A DNA stretch of 64,000 bases, taken from positions 2,480,001-2,544,000 of the forward strand of contig NZ_JARXUZ010000001.1 in NCBI RefSeq assembly GCF_029893365.1. The letters run 5' to 3'. The stretch comes from Cryobacterium sp. CG_9.6 (GTDB lineage Bacteria; Actinomycetota; Actinomycetes; Actinomycetales; Microbacteriaceae). Shown here piece after piece: positions 26,942-36,652 of this stretch. The translations under genes and the position numbers were made by a program. Every line of letters starts with the position of its first letter. Position 1 is the stretch's first letter. The notes below the pieces were generated by a model, which did no database searches, was not told where the DNA came from, and worked only from the letters and a program-made list of their open reading frames with translations.

Positions 26942-27923
26942 AGGTGTTCGCTATCACTGAACCCCAGTATGGCCCGAACATGGTGTTCTGAATGTTGCTG
27001 TAGCCAAAGCTGTTCACGGAGTTCTGCAGACCGGTCGAACCACTTCCAATAAACCAGGGTCCACCTGACGAACCACCCGTCATGTTGCAGGGAATGCCCT
27101 GCGACTCAGACTGGGCGTACGGGTCATCGGTCGCCGTGCCATAGCAGGATTCCAGCGTCTCGCCGTTGAACGGCGCTGCAGCCGGGTAACCGTAGGCCGA
27201 GTAGGTGAGTCCACGACTGTTGTTGAACGACGCACCCGATGCCCCGACGGTGTCACTCAGGCTCGTTCCGGTGGGAGACGCAACAACGGCAAAACCGGTG
27301 TCGTAGGTGATGTCGCCGCCCGACGCCCACTGCGTCGGAGCATAGAGCTCTGTGGCGCTCCACTGACCAAACGGTGCCGCACCATTGTCGTACGCCGGAA
27401 CGAAGGTGAACTTGGTGGCGAACGCGCCGGGTCCCTCATTCACGCAGTGACCGGCTGTCACGACCGTGGACTCATTGGCCGCCGCAATGGCGTTACCGGA
27501 ACACACGTAGTTGGCGCCGCCCAGAGTGAAGAAGACCTTGCCGATGTTGGAAATCGTCGTGGCCTGCGCAGCCGTGGGTGCAGCCTGCGGAACTGCCTTC
27601 TGCTTGGCGACGGACTTCTGTGGACCAACCCGCACGTCCGTTGCACGAGCGGATGCGACGTTGTCGGACACGAGGACATCACCCGGAATTGCCGCCCTCA
27701 TCCGTTCGGGTGTCCAGTAGCTTGCACCACCCTCCTGGAACTGGGGAACAACCCAGCGCGTCACATCCGCTGAGTCTGCACCGGTTGCCGCGTTCGCCGC
27801 CCCGGCCGAAACGAGCCCCCCGGTCAGACATAGAGCCCCGACCGCCAGCGCGGCGAGCGCACCGGATCTGATCCGGCCAAGCTTTGTTGACTTACCTGTA
27901 TTGACTGACGTACCTGTGATCAT
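26922..27923 (-). CDS. Secreted trypsin-like serine protease
   Basis: A 333-residue exported S1-family peptidase. The start is ATG 27923, six bases after GGAGTG. Residues about 20-50 form a signal peptide ending near AGAANAA, followed by a propeptide-like region. The catalytic triad is visible as His in VVTAGHCVNEG, Asp in ITYDTGFAVV and Ser in MTGGSSGGPWF. Cys pairs (YVCSG and GHCV; SCYGT and PCNMT) fit disulfides. The form resembles actinobacterial glutamyl-endopeptidase-like proteins of the V8 type. It acts outside the cell; the substrate is unknown. It overlaps a possible small gene at its end. Confidence 0.9.
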   Translation of the reverse strand: MITGTSVNTGKSTKLGRIRSGALAALAVGALCLTGGLVSAGAANAATGADSADVTRWVVPQFQEGGASYWTPERMRAAIPGDVLVSDNVASARATDVRVGPQKSVAKQKAVPQAAPTAAQATTISNIGKVFFTLGGANYVCSGNAIAAANESTVVTAGHCVNEGPGAFATKFTFVPAYDNGAAPFGQWSATELYAPTQWASGGDITYDTGFAVVASPTGTSLSDTVGASGASFNNSRGLTYSAYGYPAAAPFNGETLESCYGTATDDPYAQSESQGIPCNMTGGSSGGPWFIGSGSTGLQNSVNSFGYSNIQNTMFGPYWGSVIANTYAAAAA

Positions 27924-28120
27924 GGTTTTCACTCCAGTATCAATAGCGTCTACCGGGCCCAATTTGCCGGTAGTAGTAGATCGATCATGGCCTTAAAAAC
28001 GCTCTGTCTACCCCAGTCTGTGATTCCCCCGAAATATTCTGTGGTTTCCGACAGAACGTGGTCGGCTGGCCAGCCGGCTGCTATCCCGGGCGGATGCGAG
28101 CCTGCTTGCGTTAAGATTTC

Positions 28121-29353
28121 ATGGTGCCCTCCGTATCGACATCCCTCCACATTGCGCTCGTGTCCCTGCACACCTCTCCGGGCGCCGAGCCAGGATCCGG
28201 TGACGCTGGCGGCATGAACGTGGTGGTGCGCAACCAGGCGGAGGCGCTGGCTGCCGCCGGACACACCGTGGAGATCCTCACCCGGCGTTCCTCCCCCGAA
28301 ATAGCCCGCAAGGTTCAGCTGCACCCCCGAGTGACGCTTCGCTTTCTCGACGCCGGCCCCGCAGCCCCGGTACCTAAAGGTGACCACGAAGACTTCATCG
28401 ACGCCTTTCGTCAACGCATGTCGACCCTGGGTCCCTACGACGTCATCCACTCCCATCACTGGTTCTCCGGTATGGCAGCCCTTCCCCTCGCCCGCGAACT
28501 GTCAACACCCCATGTGCAGAGCTTCCACAGCATTGCCGCCGAGGAGTCGACCCCGCTCTCGGCCGGCGAACGACCGGAATCACCCGGAAGGATGGCCGGG
28601 GAAGCCTGGTTAGCACGAGAATCTGATGCCATCGTCGCCATCAGCGAAGCCGAAGCCGAAACCGTCCTGCGACGGCTCGGCGGCTCGGCAGCACGCATTG
28701 AGATCGTGCCACCCGGCGTTGACAGCGCTCTCTTCCGCCCGGCGAAACACCTCACCCGCTCTGGCCGCGGCTATGCCCTCGTTGCTGCACGCCTGCAGCC
28801 TCTCAAAGGACTCGACCTCGCGATTGAAGCCATAGCTGCCATTCCCGAGCCGATTCGCCCCGACCTGATCATCGCCGGCGACGCCTCAAGTGACTTTGAC
28901 GGATATGTCGACGAACTACGCGCACTGGCCGCGCGGCACGGCATCGAAAACATCGTGCGCTTTGTCGGCCCCCAGAACCGCGCGAAGCTCGCCGTGCTGT
29001 TTCGCGAGGCCCGAGTCGTACTCGTACCCTCGCACTCCGAGACCTACGGACTCGTAGCCCTTGAAGCAGCCGCGAGCGGCGTTCCCGTCGTGGCCGCGGC
29101 ATCCGGTGGACTGCGTGAAGCCGTGATTCACGGCACAACCGGCGTCGTTCTCGAATCGAGGGATCCACTGGTGTGGGCCACGTACCTGAGCCAGGTGCTC
29201 TCCGACCACGAATTTGCCCAGCAGCTGTCCGTGGCCGCACGCGAGCGCGCCGAACACCTGAACTGGCCCCGATCGGCTCAGAAACTGCTCGCCGTCTACC
29301 GCTCCCTCGTCGTTCCCGGCTCCGGATGTCGACACGAGCTCGCCATCGCATGA
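28121..29353 (+). CDS. mshA: GT4 glycosyltransferase, MshA-like
   Basis: A 410-residue GT-B fold enzyme. The N-terminal domain shows IALVSLHTSPGAEPGSGDAGGMNVVVRN, very close to MshA, which joins N-acetylglucosamine to inositol 3-phosphate in mycothiol synthesis. The C-terminal nucleotide-sugar domain has VAARLQPLKGLDLAIEAIA, LIIAGDASS and the E-x7-E motif in PSHSETYGLVALEAAASGVPVVAA. Its ATG start codes for VPSVST before the core. Its stop overlaps the next gene, a PIG-L deacetylase, as would suit MshA-MshB steps. The gene symbol is by resemblance; another sugar acceptor remains possible. Confidence 0.75.
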   Translation: MVPSVSTSLHIALVSLHTSPGAEPGSGDAGGMNVVVRNQAEALAAAGHTVEILTRRSSPEIARKVQLHPRVTLRFLDAGPAAPVPKGDHEDFIDAFRQRMSTLGPYDVIHSHHWFSGMAALPLARELSTPHVQSFHSIAAEESTPLSAGERPESPGRMAGEAWLARESDAIVAISEAEAETVLRRLGGSAARIEIVPPGVDSALFRPAKHLTRSGRGYALVAARLQPLKGLDLAIEAIAAIPEPIRPDLIIAGDASSDFDGYVDELRALAARHGIENIVRFVGPQNRAKLAVLFREARVVLVPSHSETYGLVALEAAASGVPVVAAASGGLREAVIHGTTGVVLESRDPLVWATYLSQVLSDHEFAQQLSVAARERAEHLNWPRSAQKLLAVYRSLVVPGSGCRHELAIA

Positions 29354-30120
29354 GCATTCTCGACACCGTCACGTCGGTTTTGCTCGTGCACGCACACCCG
29401 GATGACGAGACCATTACCACCGGGGCACTGATAGCCGAACTCGTGGCACGCGGCATTCGAGTGTTCCTCCTCACCGCCACCCGCGGCGAGCGTGGCGAGG
29501 TCGTTGCGGGACCACTCTCTGCACTGGAAGGAACAGATGCCCTAAGCCGCGAACGCGAACATGAACTGGACGGCGCGACACGAGCCCTCGGTCTCAATGA
29601 GAGGTTCTGGCTCGGCGAAGCGCCGGCCCGAGCCACGGGACTGGCACCCAGACGCTACCAAGACTCGGGCATGACGTGGATTCGGCCGGGCCTCGCCGGA
29701 CCTGCCCTCGACAGTGACGATACTGCCCTGGTTCGGGCTCCCCTTTCCGAGGTAACGGCCGACCTGTCGGCCCTTCTGATCCACCTGCGCCCGTCGCTTG
29801 TGATCAGCTACGACGATGGCGGCGGCTACGGGCATCCCGATCATGTGCGCATGCACCGGGTCACCCGCACCGCAGCGCGCGCCACAGACGTTCCGTTTGC
29901 CGAGATTGTGCCCGACCGCACCCGAGCAGCGGAGTGGTTTGACCTTGACCAGCACCACGCCACGGTCGCCGCCGCACTTCGCTGCCACGCCAGCCAGCTC
30001 ACCGTGCACGGTTCCCACATCGTGCATTCGGGTGGGCAGCGAGAGGCGATCATCACGTCGGTTGGTCTCTCACTCGTGGAGCAACAAGCCACCTCACCGA
30101 CGACAGCAGCAGACCCCTAA
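29350..30120 (+). CDS. mshB: PIG-L/LmbE-family deacetylase, MshB-like
   Basis: A 256-residue zinc-dependent N-acetyl deacetylase. The metal ligands are in VHAHPDDETITTG (His, Asp, Asp) and GYGHPDHVRMHRV (His). The TATRGERGEVVAG strand-loop, REHELDGATRALGL helix and ISYDDGGGYGHPDH segment are shared with MshB, which removes the acetyl group from GlcNAc-inositol in mycothiol synthesis. Start ATG 29350 overlaps the upstream stop (ATGA), so both are made together. The shared operon with the MshA-like enzyme supports this role; mycothiol-conjugate amidase is a less likely alternative. Confidence 0.75.
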   Translation: MSILDTVTSVLLVHAHPDDETITTGALIAELVARGIRVFLLTATRGERGEVVAGPLSALEGTDALSREREHELDGATRALGLNERFWLGEAPARATGLAPRRYQDSGMTWIRPGLAGPALDSDDTALVRAPLSEVTADLSALLIHLRPSLVISYDDGGGYGHPDHVRMHRVTRTAARATDVPFAEIVPDRTRAAEWFDLDQHHATVAAALRCHASQLTVHGSHIVHSGGQREAIITSVGLSLVEQQATSPTTAADP

Positions 30121-30203
30121 TTGGGGTCTGGGCCTCACTGCGCTTAGGGTTACGTCACACGAGGTTCTGTCGGCCCGACGACACAACCGCCGAAGGGGAA
30201 ACG

Positions 30204-30635
30204 ATGACGTCTTTACTCGTAGGTATCGATCGCAGCGAATCAAGCAAGCGAGCCGTGGCATTTGCCTGTCAGCTGGCCGACGAATCGGGAGCAACGGTGC
30301 ATATTGTGCACGTGATTCCCTGGTCGCCGTACTCATTCAGTAGCCCGTCCGAGAATGAGCATCGCTCCGCCAACAAGGCGCAGGAGATTGCCGCCGCCGA
30401 ACTGCAGATCATTCAGCCGGCCCTCGCCGTGGCTCAGGAGTTTTCGATCACCCCCACCTCAACCGTGGTGCACGGAAGTCCTGCTGACCAGCTCGTGAAG
30501 ATCGCCGCGCGGGCGCTGGCGTCCCAGATTATTGTAGGCCGCACCGGAGACTCCCGACTCAAGCAGGTTCTCTTCGGGAGCACCCCGGTGCGCCTCATTC
30601 AGGTCTCCACTACCCCGGTGACGGTGGTCCCGTGA
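30204..30635 (+). CDS. Universal stress protein (UspA family)
   Basis: A 143-residue single Usp domain. It begins LLVGIDRSESSKRAVAFACQLADE, the usual nucleotide-binding N-terminus, and ends with the ATP-binding G-2x-G-9x-G-S/T motif in GRTGDSRLKQVLFGSTPVRLI. A purine-rich GAAGGGGAAA site precedes the ATG. It overlaps the symporter gene at its end (GTGA), so the two are co-translated; a stress sensor joined to an amino-acid transporter is uncommon but functional coupling is unproven. Confidence 0.88.
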   Translation: MTSLLVGIDRSESSKRAVAFACQLADESGATVHIVHVIPWSPYSFSSPSENEHRSANKAQEIAAAELQIIQPALAVAQEFSITPTSTVVHGSPADQLVKIAARALASQIIVGRTGDSRLKQVLFGSTPVRLIQVSTTPVTVVP

Positions 30636-32107
30636 TGCGCACGAGCATTGACAGCGCAATTAGCGCTGCCTTCACGCCCATTGCCGACTTCATCAGCGGC
30701 ATCATCTTTTACTCGATCAAAATCGGTGACCCCGAGTCCCTCGCCTACATGGAGATTCCCATCATTGTGATGTGGCTCGTCCTCGCGGCTCTCTTCTTCA
30801 CCATCTACCTCAAGTTCCAAAACGTTCGGGGTGTGAAGCACGCCATTGATCTGGTGCGCGGACGCTATTCCGAACCAGCGGATGCCGGCGAAGTGTCACA
30901 CTTTCAGGCACTCACCACGGCAATCTCCGGCACGGTCGGCCTCGGCAACATTGCCGGAGTGGCCGTTGCGGTCTCCATCGGTGGTCCCGGTGCCACCTTC
31001 TGGATGATCCTCGTTGGATTCCTCAGCATGAGCACCAAGATGGCCGAGTGCACCCTGGGCGTGAAGTATCGCATCGAGCGCCCCGACGGTTCCGTCTCTG
31101 GTGGCCCCATGTACTACCTCCGCGATGGCATGGCCGCCCTCGGCCGCCGTAAGCTGGGTCGTTTTCTCGCCGTACTCTTCGCACTGTTCTGCATCGGTGG
31201 TGCCATCGGCGGCGGAAACATGTTCCAGGCCAACCAGGCCACGAGCCAGATCATCAACGTCACGGGTGGCGCTGACGGCCCGCTCGGCAACTGGCGCTTC
31301 GTGATTGGTCTTGTCTTCGCCCTCGCCGTGGCCGCAGTCATCATTGGCGGCATCAAGTCCATCGCCAAGGTCACCGAGAAGATCGTGCCCGTCATGGCGG
31401 CGCTGTACATCATCGGCTGCCTCGCGGTGATCTTCACCAACTTCACGGCCATCCCCGATGCAATCAGTCAGATCTTCGCCGGAGCCTTCAACCCCGAAGG
31501 CATTACCGGCGGATTCGTCGGAGTCCTCATCCAGGGGTTTCAGCGTGCTGCATTCTCGAATGAAGCCGGCGTCGGCTCAGCCTCCATCGCACACTCCGCG
31601 GTCAAGACCAAGGAACCGGCCACGGAGGGTTTTGTGGCCCTGCTGGAACCCTTCATCGACACCGTTGTCATTTGCACCATGACCGCGCTTGCCATTGTCA
31701 TCACCGGCACGTGGCGTGACCCGGACAGCGCAGCCGGCGTCGAAACCACCTCGGCCGCCTTCGAAACGGTGGCACCCTGGTTCCCCATTCTGCTGGCCGT
31801 TGCCGTGGTGCTCTTCGCGTTCTCCACCATGATCTCGTGGTCCTACTACGGCATGAAGGCCACGGGGTATCTGTTTAAGGACAGCCGCCGCGCCGAGCTC
31901 GGCTTCAAGATCGCGTTCTGTGTCTTCACGGTGATCGGAGCGTCTCTGTCGCTCGGCCCGGTCATCGCCTTCTCCGATGCAATGATCTTCGCTATGGCCA
32001 TCCCCAATGTCATCGGCCTCTACTTCATGGCACGAGTGATTAGAAAAGAGATCTTCGGTTACCGCCAGAGGGTCCAGACCGGGGAATTCGCCATGGTGGA
32101 CAAGTAG
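30632..32107 (+). CDS. Sodium:alanine/glycine symporter (AGCS family)
   Basis: A 491-residue membrane transporter taking up small neutral amino acids with Na+. Around ten to eleven hydrophobic helices are visible. Family signatures are VSHFQALTTAISGTVGLGNIAGVAVAV, STKMAECTLGVKYR, VSGGPMYYLRDGM, GGGNMFQANQ and GFQRAAFSNEAGVGSASIAHS, all characteristic of AgcS/DagA proteins. The start is GTG 30632 or ATG 30635, both at the end of the universal stress gene. Length is typical. The exact amino acid is not readable from sequence. Confidence 0.92.
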   Translation: MMRTSIDSAISAAFTPIADFISGIIFYSIKIGDPESLAYMEIPIIVMWLVLAALFFTIYLKFQNVRGVKHAIDLVRGRYSEPADAGEVSHFQALTTAISGTVGLGNIAGVAVAVSIGGPGATFWMILVGFLSMSTKMAECTLGVKYRIERPDGSVSGGPMYYLRDGMAALGRRKLGRFLAVLFALFCIGGAIGGGNMFQANQATSQIINVTGGADGPLGNWRFVIGLVFALAVAAVIIGGIKSIAKVTEKIVPVMAALYIIGCLAVIFTNFTAIPDAISQIFAGAFNPEGITGGFVGVLIQGFQRAAFSNEAGVGSASIAHSAVKTKEPATEGFVALLEPFIDTVVICTMTALAIVITGTWRDPDSAAGVETTSAAFETVAPWFPILLAVAVVLFAFSTMISWSYYGMKATGYLFKDSRRAELGFKIAFCVFTVIGASLSLGPVIAFSDAMIFAMAIPNVIGLYFMARVIRKEIFGYRQRVQTGEFAMVDK

Positions 32108-32109
32108 CG

Positions 32110-32148
32110 GATGCCCCGGGCGGCCTGAGCGGAAGCAAACGGGGCATC
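32110..32148 (+). terminator. Hairpin after the AGCS symporter gene
   Basis: GATGCCCC at 32110-32117 pairs with GGGGCATC at 32141-32148 around a 23-base loop that holds a smaller GC-rich stem. It lies directly behind the symporter stop codon. There is no U-tract, so termination may be weak. Confidence 0.4.
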
Positions 32149-32275
32149 GACGATACAGCTGGGGACTAGTCACCGGGACCGAGTCGCTCTACTGTGGGTG
32201 AGAACTCAGATAACTCCTTACGCTGCGGATCGGGCCACATCGGAAGGCTGCCACCCCTGTGTCGTTGGAGAACCA

Positions 32276-35200
32276 ATGCTCGGAGCCGCAACCACCAGCC
32301 CACCCTTCAAGCGCCGTCGCTTTATCAGTCGTCAATCCCTCAGGTACAAAGCGCTCGGACTCTTCACCGTCGCCGCCCTCCTTGCAATTGCCATCGCGCC
32401 TGCGCAAATGGAGACAGCACTTGCTGCCACGGCAGCGTGTGGGAATGCCACGGCATGCGAGAACGAACTCCCGGGAACACCCGCCGGCAACTGGGATGTG
32501 TCAGGAAATGGTGACGCGAGTATTCAGGGTTACGCCACGTCCATGAGCGTCAACGTCGGTCAGACCCAGACCTTCAAAATACTCACACCGGCTCGATCGT
32601 ACCGCATCGATATCCTGCGACTGGGCTACTACCAGGGCAACGGAGCCCGCACGATCGTTTCAGGGATGCTCCCCACCGCGACCCTTCCGCAGTCCCAACC
32701 GGCTTGCCTCACGTTCTCCGCCACCGGGCTGATCGATTGCGGTAACTGGAGTGCGTCAGCGTCATGGGCCGTGCCAGCCGATGCCGTGTCGGGGGTGTAC
32801 ATCGCTCACCTGGTGCGCACGGACACGGGCGGTGCAAGCAACATTCCGTTCGTCGTGCGCAATGACGCGAGCACAAACGCGGTGGTATTTCAGACGTCCG
32901 ACACCACCTGGCAGGCCTACAACAGCTACGGCGGCAATAGTCTCTACACGTGCAGCGTGGCCTGCCCTCCCGGGGAGCCCCGCTCCTACAAGGCCGCGTT
33001 CGCAGTGTCATACAACCGGCCGTTCAGTCCCGGTAGCCAAGGGCCAAACCAGCTGATGGACGCCGAATACCCGATGATCCGCTTCCTGGAGGCGAATGGG
33101 TACGACCTCACCTACCAAAGCGGCCTTGACACGTCGATCCGGGGCGATCTCCTGCGCAACCACCGCGTGTTTGTCTCGACCGGCCATGACGAATACTGGT
33201 CGGGCCCACAGCGCAGCAACGTGGAGGCAGCACGCAATGCGGGAGTGAACCTTGCCTTCTTCAGCGGAAATGAGATCTTCTGGAAGACGAGGTGGGAACC
33301 CAGCTATGCGGGGACCTCCACGGCCAACCGCACGCTCGTGAGCTACGAGGACACCCAATTCGACGCTCCCACCGACCCCGTGACTTGGACTGGTACGTGG
33401 CGTGACCCACGTTTTGGCACCGCGACAGGGGGAGGTAACCCGGAGAACGCACTGACTGGTCAGTATTTTCGTGTCAATAGTGGTTCGGCGGACATCCGGG
33501 TACCCGCGGCATATGCCTCGATGAGAATATGGCGAAACACAGCGGCAGCGACTCTCACCGGCACACAGTCGCTGACGCTGGGTTCTGGTCTCAATACCCT
33601 CGGCTACGAGTGGGACGTCGACTCCGATAACGGATTCCGACCGGCTGGCCTGTTCAAGCTCTCCTCCACCACCGTTTCGGTGCCGGAAGCATTCTCGGAC
33701 TATGGTTCGACCGTTGCGCCAGCGACGCTGACCCACAACCTCACCATGTACCGCGCAGATAGCGGCGCGCTCGTGTTCGGTGCCGGCACCATTCAGTGGT
33801 CCTACGGACTGGATGGCTATACGACCCGCAGGCCCGCCGACGTCAACATGCAGCAGGCAACGATCAATATCTTCGCCGATATGGGTGCACAACCCGCCAG
33901 CCTTCAGTCTGGGCTCACCGCCGCAACCCCGTCAACGGACAAGACAGCGCCCACGTCCAGGATCACCTCGGGACTGAACGGGCAAACCATTGCGGACGGA
34001 ACCTCGCTCACCATTTCTGGTACCGCGAGCGATACCGGCGGAGGCGTCGTTGCCGGCGTCGAGATCTCGACCGACTCAGGAACCACTTGGCACCCGACGA
34101 CAGGCACAGCAAATTGGTCCTACACGTGGATCGTGCACGGGAGCCCGACCACCACGGTGCAGACACGCGCCGTTGACGACAGCGGAAACAAGGAAACCCC
34201 CGCTGCCGGGGCCAGCGTGAGCGTACCCTGCCCCTGTTCAATCTGGGGAACCAATGTTGTGCCGAGTACCGTGGACTCGGGAGACCCGGGAAGCGTGGAG
34301 CTGGGCCTCAAATTCACCTCCACGACGGCGGGCCAGGTGACGGGTGTGCGCTTCTACAAGGCTGCCGCCAACACCGGAACACATTCGGGAAGCCTGTGGT
34401 CGGCGAGCGGAACTCGACTAGCCACGGCGATCTTCTCCGGGGAAAGCGCGTCTGGCTGGCAAACGGTCACGTTTGCAAGCCCCGTAGCGATACTCGCCAA
34501 CACCGTGTACGTGGTGTCGTACTTCGCGCCTTCGGGTCGCTATTCCCAAACAAACGGGTATCTCTACCCGAACCCTGCACCGATTCCCGCGGGTGGGTGG
34601 GTTGATAGTCCTCCCCTGCAAGCGCCGCGGAGCCTGCCGGGTGCGCCGAATGGAATGTACTCCTACGGGTCCACGAGCAGCTTTCCCACCAGTACATTCC
34701 GTGCCCAGAACTACTGGGTTGATGTGGTGTTCACCACCGGCGTTTCGACACCAACACCGCCCACCGTCGTGTCGACAACACCCACATCCGGGGCCACCGC
34801 CGTATCACCGACCGCAGCACTCACTGCGACCCTGAACCAATCGGTAACCGCGTCCACGGTGGCATTCGCCCTCACCAGAACCGGCGGAAGCGCCGTCACC
34901 GGAACCACCACGTACACCGCCGGCACCAACACGACAACGTTCACCCCGTCAGCGGCACTGACCAACGCCACCAGCTACACAGCCACGGTCAGTGGCGCCA
35001 CCAACACTGCCGGACAGGCCATGTCCCCATACTCCTGGACATTCACCACCGCCGCCGCCACCGTTCCACCAACCTGTCCCTGCACCGTCTTCGCCTCCAC
35101 CAGCACCCCCACCACCATCACCGCCAACGACTCCTCCGCCGTGGTGCTCGGCATGAAATTCCGCTCCGACGTGGCCGGCACCGTCACCGGCATCCGCTTC

Positions 35201-35560
35201 TACAAGGGAAGCAAGAACACCGGAACCCACACCGGAACCCTCTGGTCCGCCACCGGAACACAACTCTCCACCGTCACCTTCACCGGAGAAACCGCCTCAG
35301 GCTGGCAACAAGCCACCCTCGCCACGCCCGTAGCCATCAACGCCAACACCACCTACGTCGTCTCCTACTACGCACCCAACGGGTTCTACTCCGCAGACAG
35401 CAACTACTTCACCTCCGCCGCCGACAGCCCCCCGCTACACGGACTCGCATCCGGAACCGACGGACCCAACGGCCTCTACCGCTACGGCACCGGCGGATTC
35501 CCCACCTCAAGCTACCAAAACAGCAACTACTGGGTTGATGTGGTGTTCACCACCGGTTGA
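32276..35560 (+). CDS. Large secreted protein: dimethylformamidase-like region plus two DUF4082 domains
   Basis: A 1094-residue exported protein. ATG 32276 follows GGAG; residues 1-52 form a long signal peptide with an Arg/Lys-rich start. Residues about 60-545 resemble the N,N-dimethylformamidase large-subunit domain (segments SYRIDILRLGYYQGNGAR, YNRPF, ANGYDLTYQSGLDT, VFVSTGHDEYWSG, LAFFSGNEIFWKTRW, NTLGYEWDVD). Then follows an Ig-like region (about 560-650), DUF4082 copy 1 (about 655-820), a Big_5-type Ig domain (about 822-915) and DUF4082 copy 2 (to the end). Both DUF4082 copies close with YWVDVVFTTG. The architecture suggests an extracellular hydrolase or carbohydrate-binding protein; its substrate is unknown. 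Confidence 0.85.
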   Translation: MLGAATTSPPFKRRRFISRQSLRYKALGLFTVAALLAIAIAPAQMETALAATAACGNATACENELPGTPAGNWDVSGNGDASIQGYATSMSVNVGQTQTFKILTPARSYRIDILRLGYYQGNGARTIVSGMLPTATLPQSQPACLTFSATGLIDCGNWSASASWAVPADAVSGVYIAHLVRTDTGGASNIPFVVRNDASTNAVVFQTSDTTWQAYNSYGGNSLYTCSVACPPGEPRSYKAAFAVSYNRPFSPGSQGPNQLMDAEYPMIRFLEANGYDLTYQSGLDTSIRGDLLRNHRVFVSTGHDEYWSGPQRSNVEAARNAGVNLAFFSGNEIFWKTRWEPSYAGTSTANRTLVSYEDTQFDAPTDPVTWTGTWRDPRFGTATGGGNPENALTGQYFRVNSGSADIRVPAAYASMRIWRNTAAATLTGTQSLTLGSGLNTLGYEWDVDSDNGFRPAGLFKLSSTTVSVPEAFSDYGSTVAPATLTHNLTMYRADSGALVFGAGTIQWSYGLDGYTTRRPADVNMQQATINIFADMGAQPASLQSGLTAATPSTDKTAPTSRITSGLNGQTIADGTSLTISGTASDTGGGVVAGVEISTDSGTTWHPTTGTANWSYTWIVHGSPTTTVQTRAVDDSGNKETPAAGASVSVPCPCSIWGTNVVPSTVDSGDPGSVELGLKFTSTTAGQVTGVRFYKAAANTGTHSGSLWSASGTRLATAIFSGESASGWQTVTFASPVAILANTVYVVSYFAPSGRYSQTNGYLYPNPAPIPAGGWVDSPPLQAPRSLPGAPNGMYSYGSTSSFPTSTFRAQNYWVDVVFTTGVSTPTPPTVVSTTPTSGATAVSPTAALTATLNQSVTASTVAFALTRTGGSAVTGTTTYTAGTNTTTFTPSAALTNATSYTATVSGATNTAGQAMSPYSWTFTTAAATVPPTCPCTVFASTSTPTTITANDSSAVVLGMKFRSDVAGTVTGIRFYKGSKNTGTHTGTLWSATGTQLSTVTFTGETASGWQQATLATPVAINANTTYVVSYYAPNGFYSADSNYFTSAADSPPLHGLASGTDGPNGLYRYGTGGFPTSSYQNSNYWVDVVFTTG

Positions 35561-35610
35561 GGAGGACGGTAGGAAGAGCACGGTCGGAAGAGCACCGCGG
35601 CCCACGCTCT

Positions 35611-36423
35611 TTAGGCGGCGACGAGCTCGCGGTTCGGAAGAACAACTGCGATGCGGCTGCGAAGTGAGGCAAGCAAAAGCGGCAGCTGCTCGACTGGAGA
35701 GTCGGGTGCCTCCGGGTGCCACTGCACTCCGGTGATGGGGGCGCTCTCGTGTTCGAGCGCCTCAATGAGCCCGTCGGGAGCTACAGCCACGGGTACAAGA
35801 CCGGCTCCAAGCTCGCCCACGCTCTGGTGGTGTGCACTCTGCACGAGAATCTGTGTGTCGCCAAGTCCGCGCGCGAGACCGCTCGCTGCCGTGAGTGTCA
35901 CGCCGTGGGTCGAAAGGATCTGATCGACCGGCACATTGACGTTCTTGTGGATTCCATCTTCAATGTGCTGCACGATGGTGCCGCCGAGAGCCACATTGAT
36001 GATCTGCAGGCCACGGCAAATACCCAGAAGCGGAGTGTTTTCCTCAAGCGCGCGTCGAACAAGTGCGATCTGGCCCTCGTCAGCCGCAGAAAAGTGGCGG
36101 GTTTCCCCCTCGTAACCAGCCGCCGCGCCATAGAAGCTGGGGGTGATGTCTTCGCCGCCCAGGATCACGATCGCATCAGCGTCCCGGGTGGCGTGAAGCA
36201 GCTGCGCCGGTGTGGTGTCCGCGGCAGCAATGCGGGTCACGTGCCAACCGGCCGAGAAACCATCATCAACAACACGTCCATTTAGCACCTGCACCTTGGC
36301 GTGATAGTCGGGACGGTCGGGACGGTTGGCCGTGACCTCGATCACAAACAGTCGCGGCGCAGCGTCATTTCTCTCCGACCGGTGTGCGTCGGACCGCATG
36401 TGTGTCGTGAACTGTTTCGTCAT
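35611..36423 (-). CDS. Class I glutamine amidotransferase-type hydrolase (peptidase C26)
   Basis: A 270-residue cytosolic enzyme of the gamma-glutamyl-GABA hydrolase (PuuD) or peptidase C26 type. The Cys nucleophile lies in PLLGICRGLQIINV and the catalytic His-Glu pair in GVQWHPEA. DADAIVILGGEDITPSFYG and LGGTIVQHI are the matching family segments. Start ATG 36423 was selected because GGAGG lies five bases upstream; a longer frame exists but starts without a site. In amine catabolism such enzymes release GABA from gamma-glutamyl-GABA, but no other pathway genes lie nearby, so the substrate is open. Confidence 0.88.
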   Translation of the reverse strand: MTKQFTTHMRSDAHRSERNDAAPRLFVIEVTANRPDRPDYHAKVQVLNGRVVDDGFSAGWHVTRIAAADTTPAQLLHATRDADAIVILGGEDITPSFYGAAAGYEGETRHFSAADEGQIALVRRALEENTPLLGICRGLQIINVALGGTIVQHIEDGIHKNVNVPVDQILSTHGVTLTAASGLARGLGDTQILVQSAHHQSVGELGAGLVPVAVAPDGLIEALEHESAPITGVQWHPEAPDSPVEQLPLLLASLRSRIAVVLPNRELVAA

Positions 36424-36652
36424 GGTGGCCTCCGCATCCAATTGGGTTTCCTGCTGTGTTTCCATTCTGGATGCGGACCGGAACCGTCGCGAATGCCCGC
36501 GTAACACAGGGCAACCTGACGCGCAGGTGCCAAGAAGAGTTCCAGCACCCGTTCAGACCCACTTCCTAGACTGACCGGTAGGCACGTCGTATGCTCGCCA
36601 CGACAGCTGCCCACACAATTCGACCTCTACCTGCTTTCGAAAGGACCACGAC

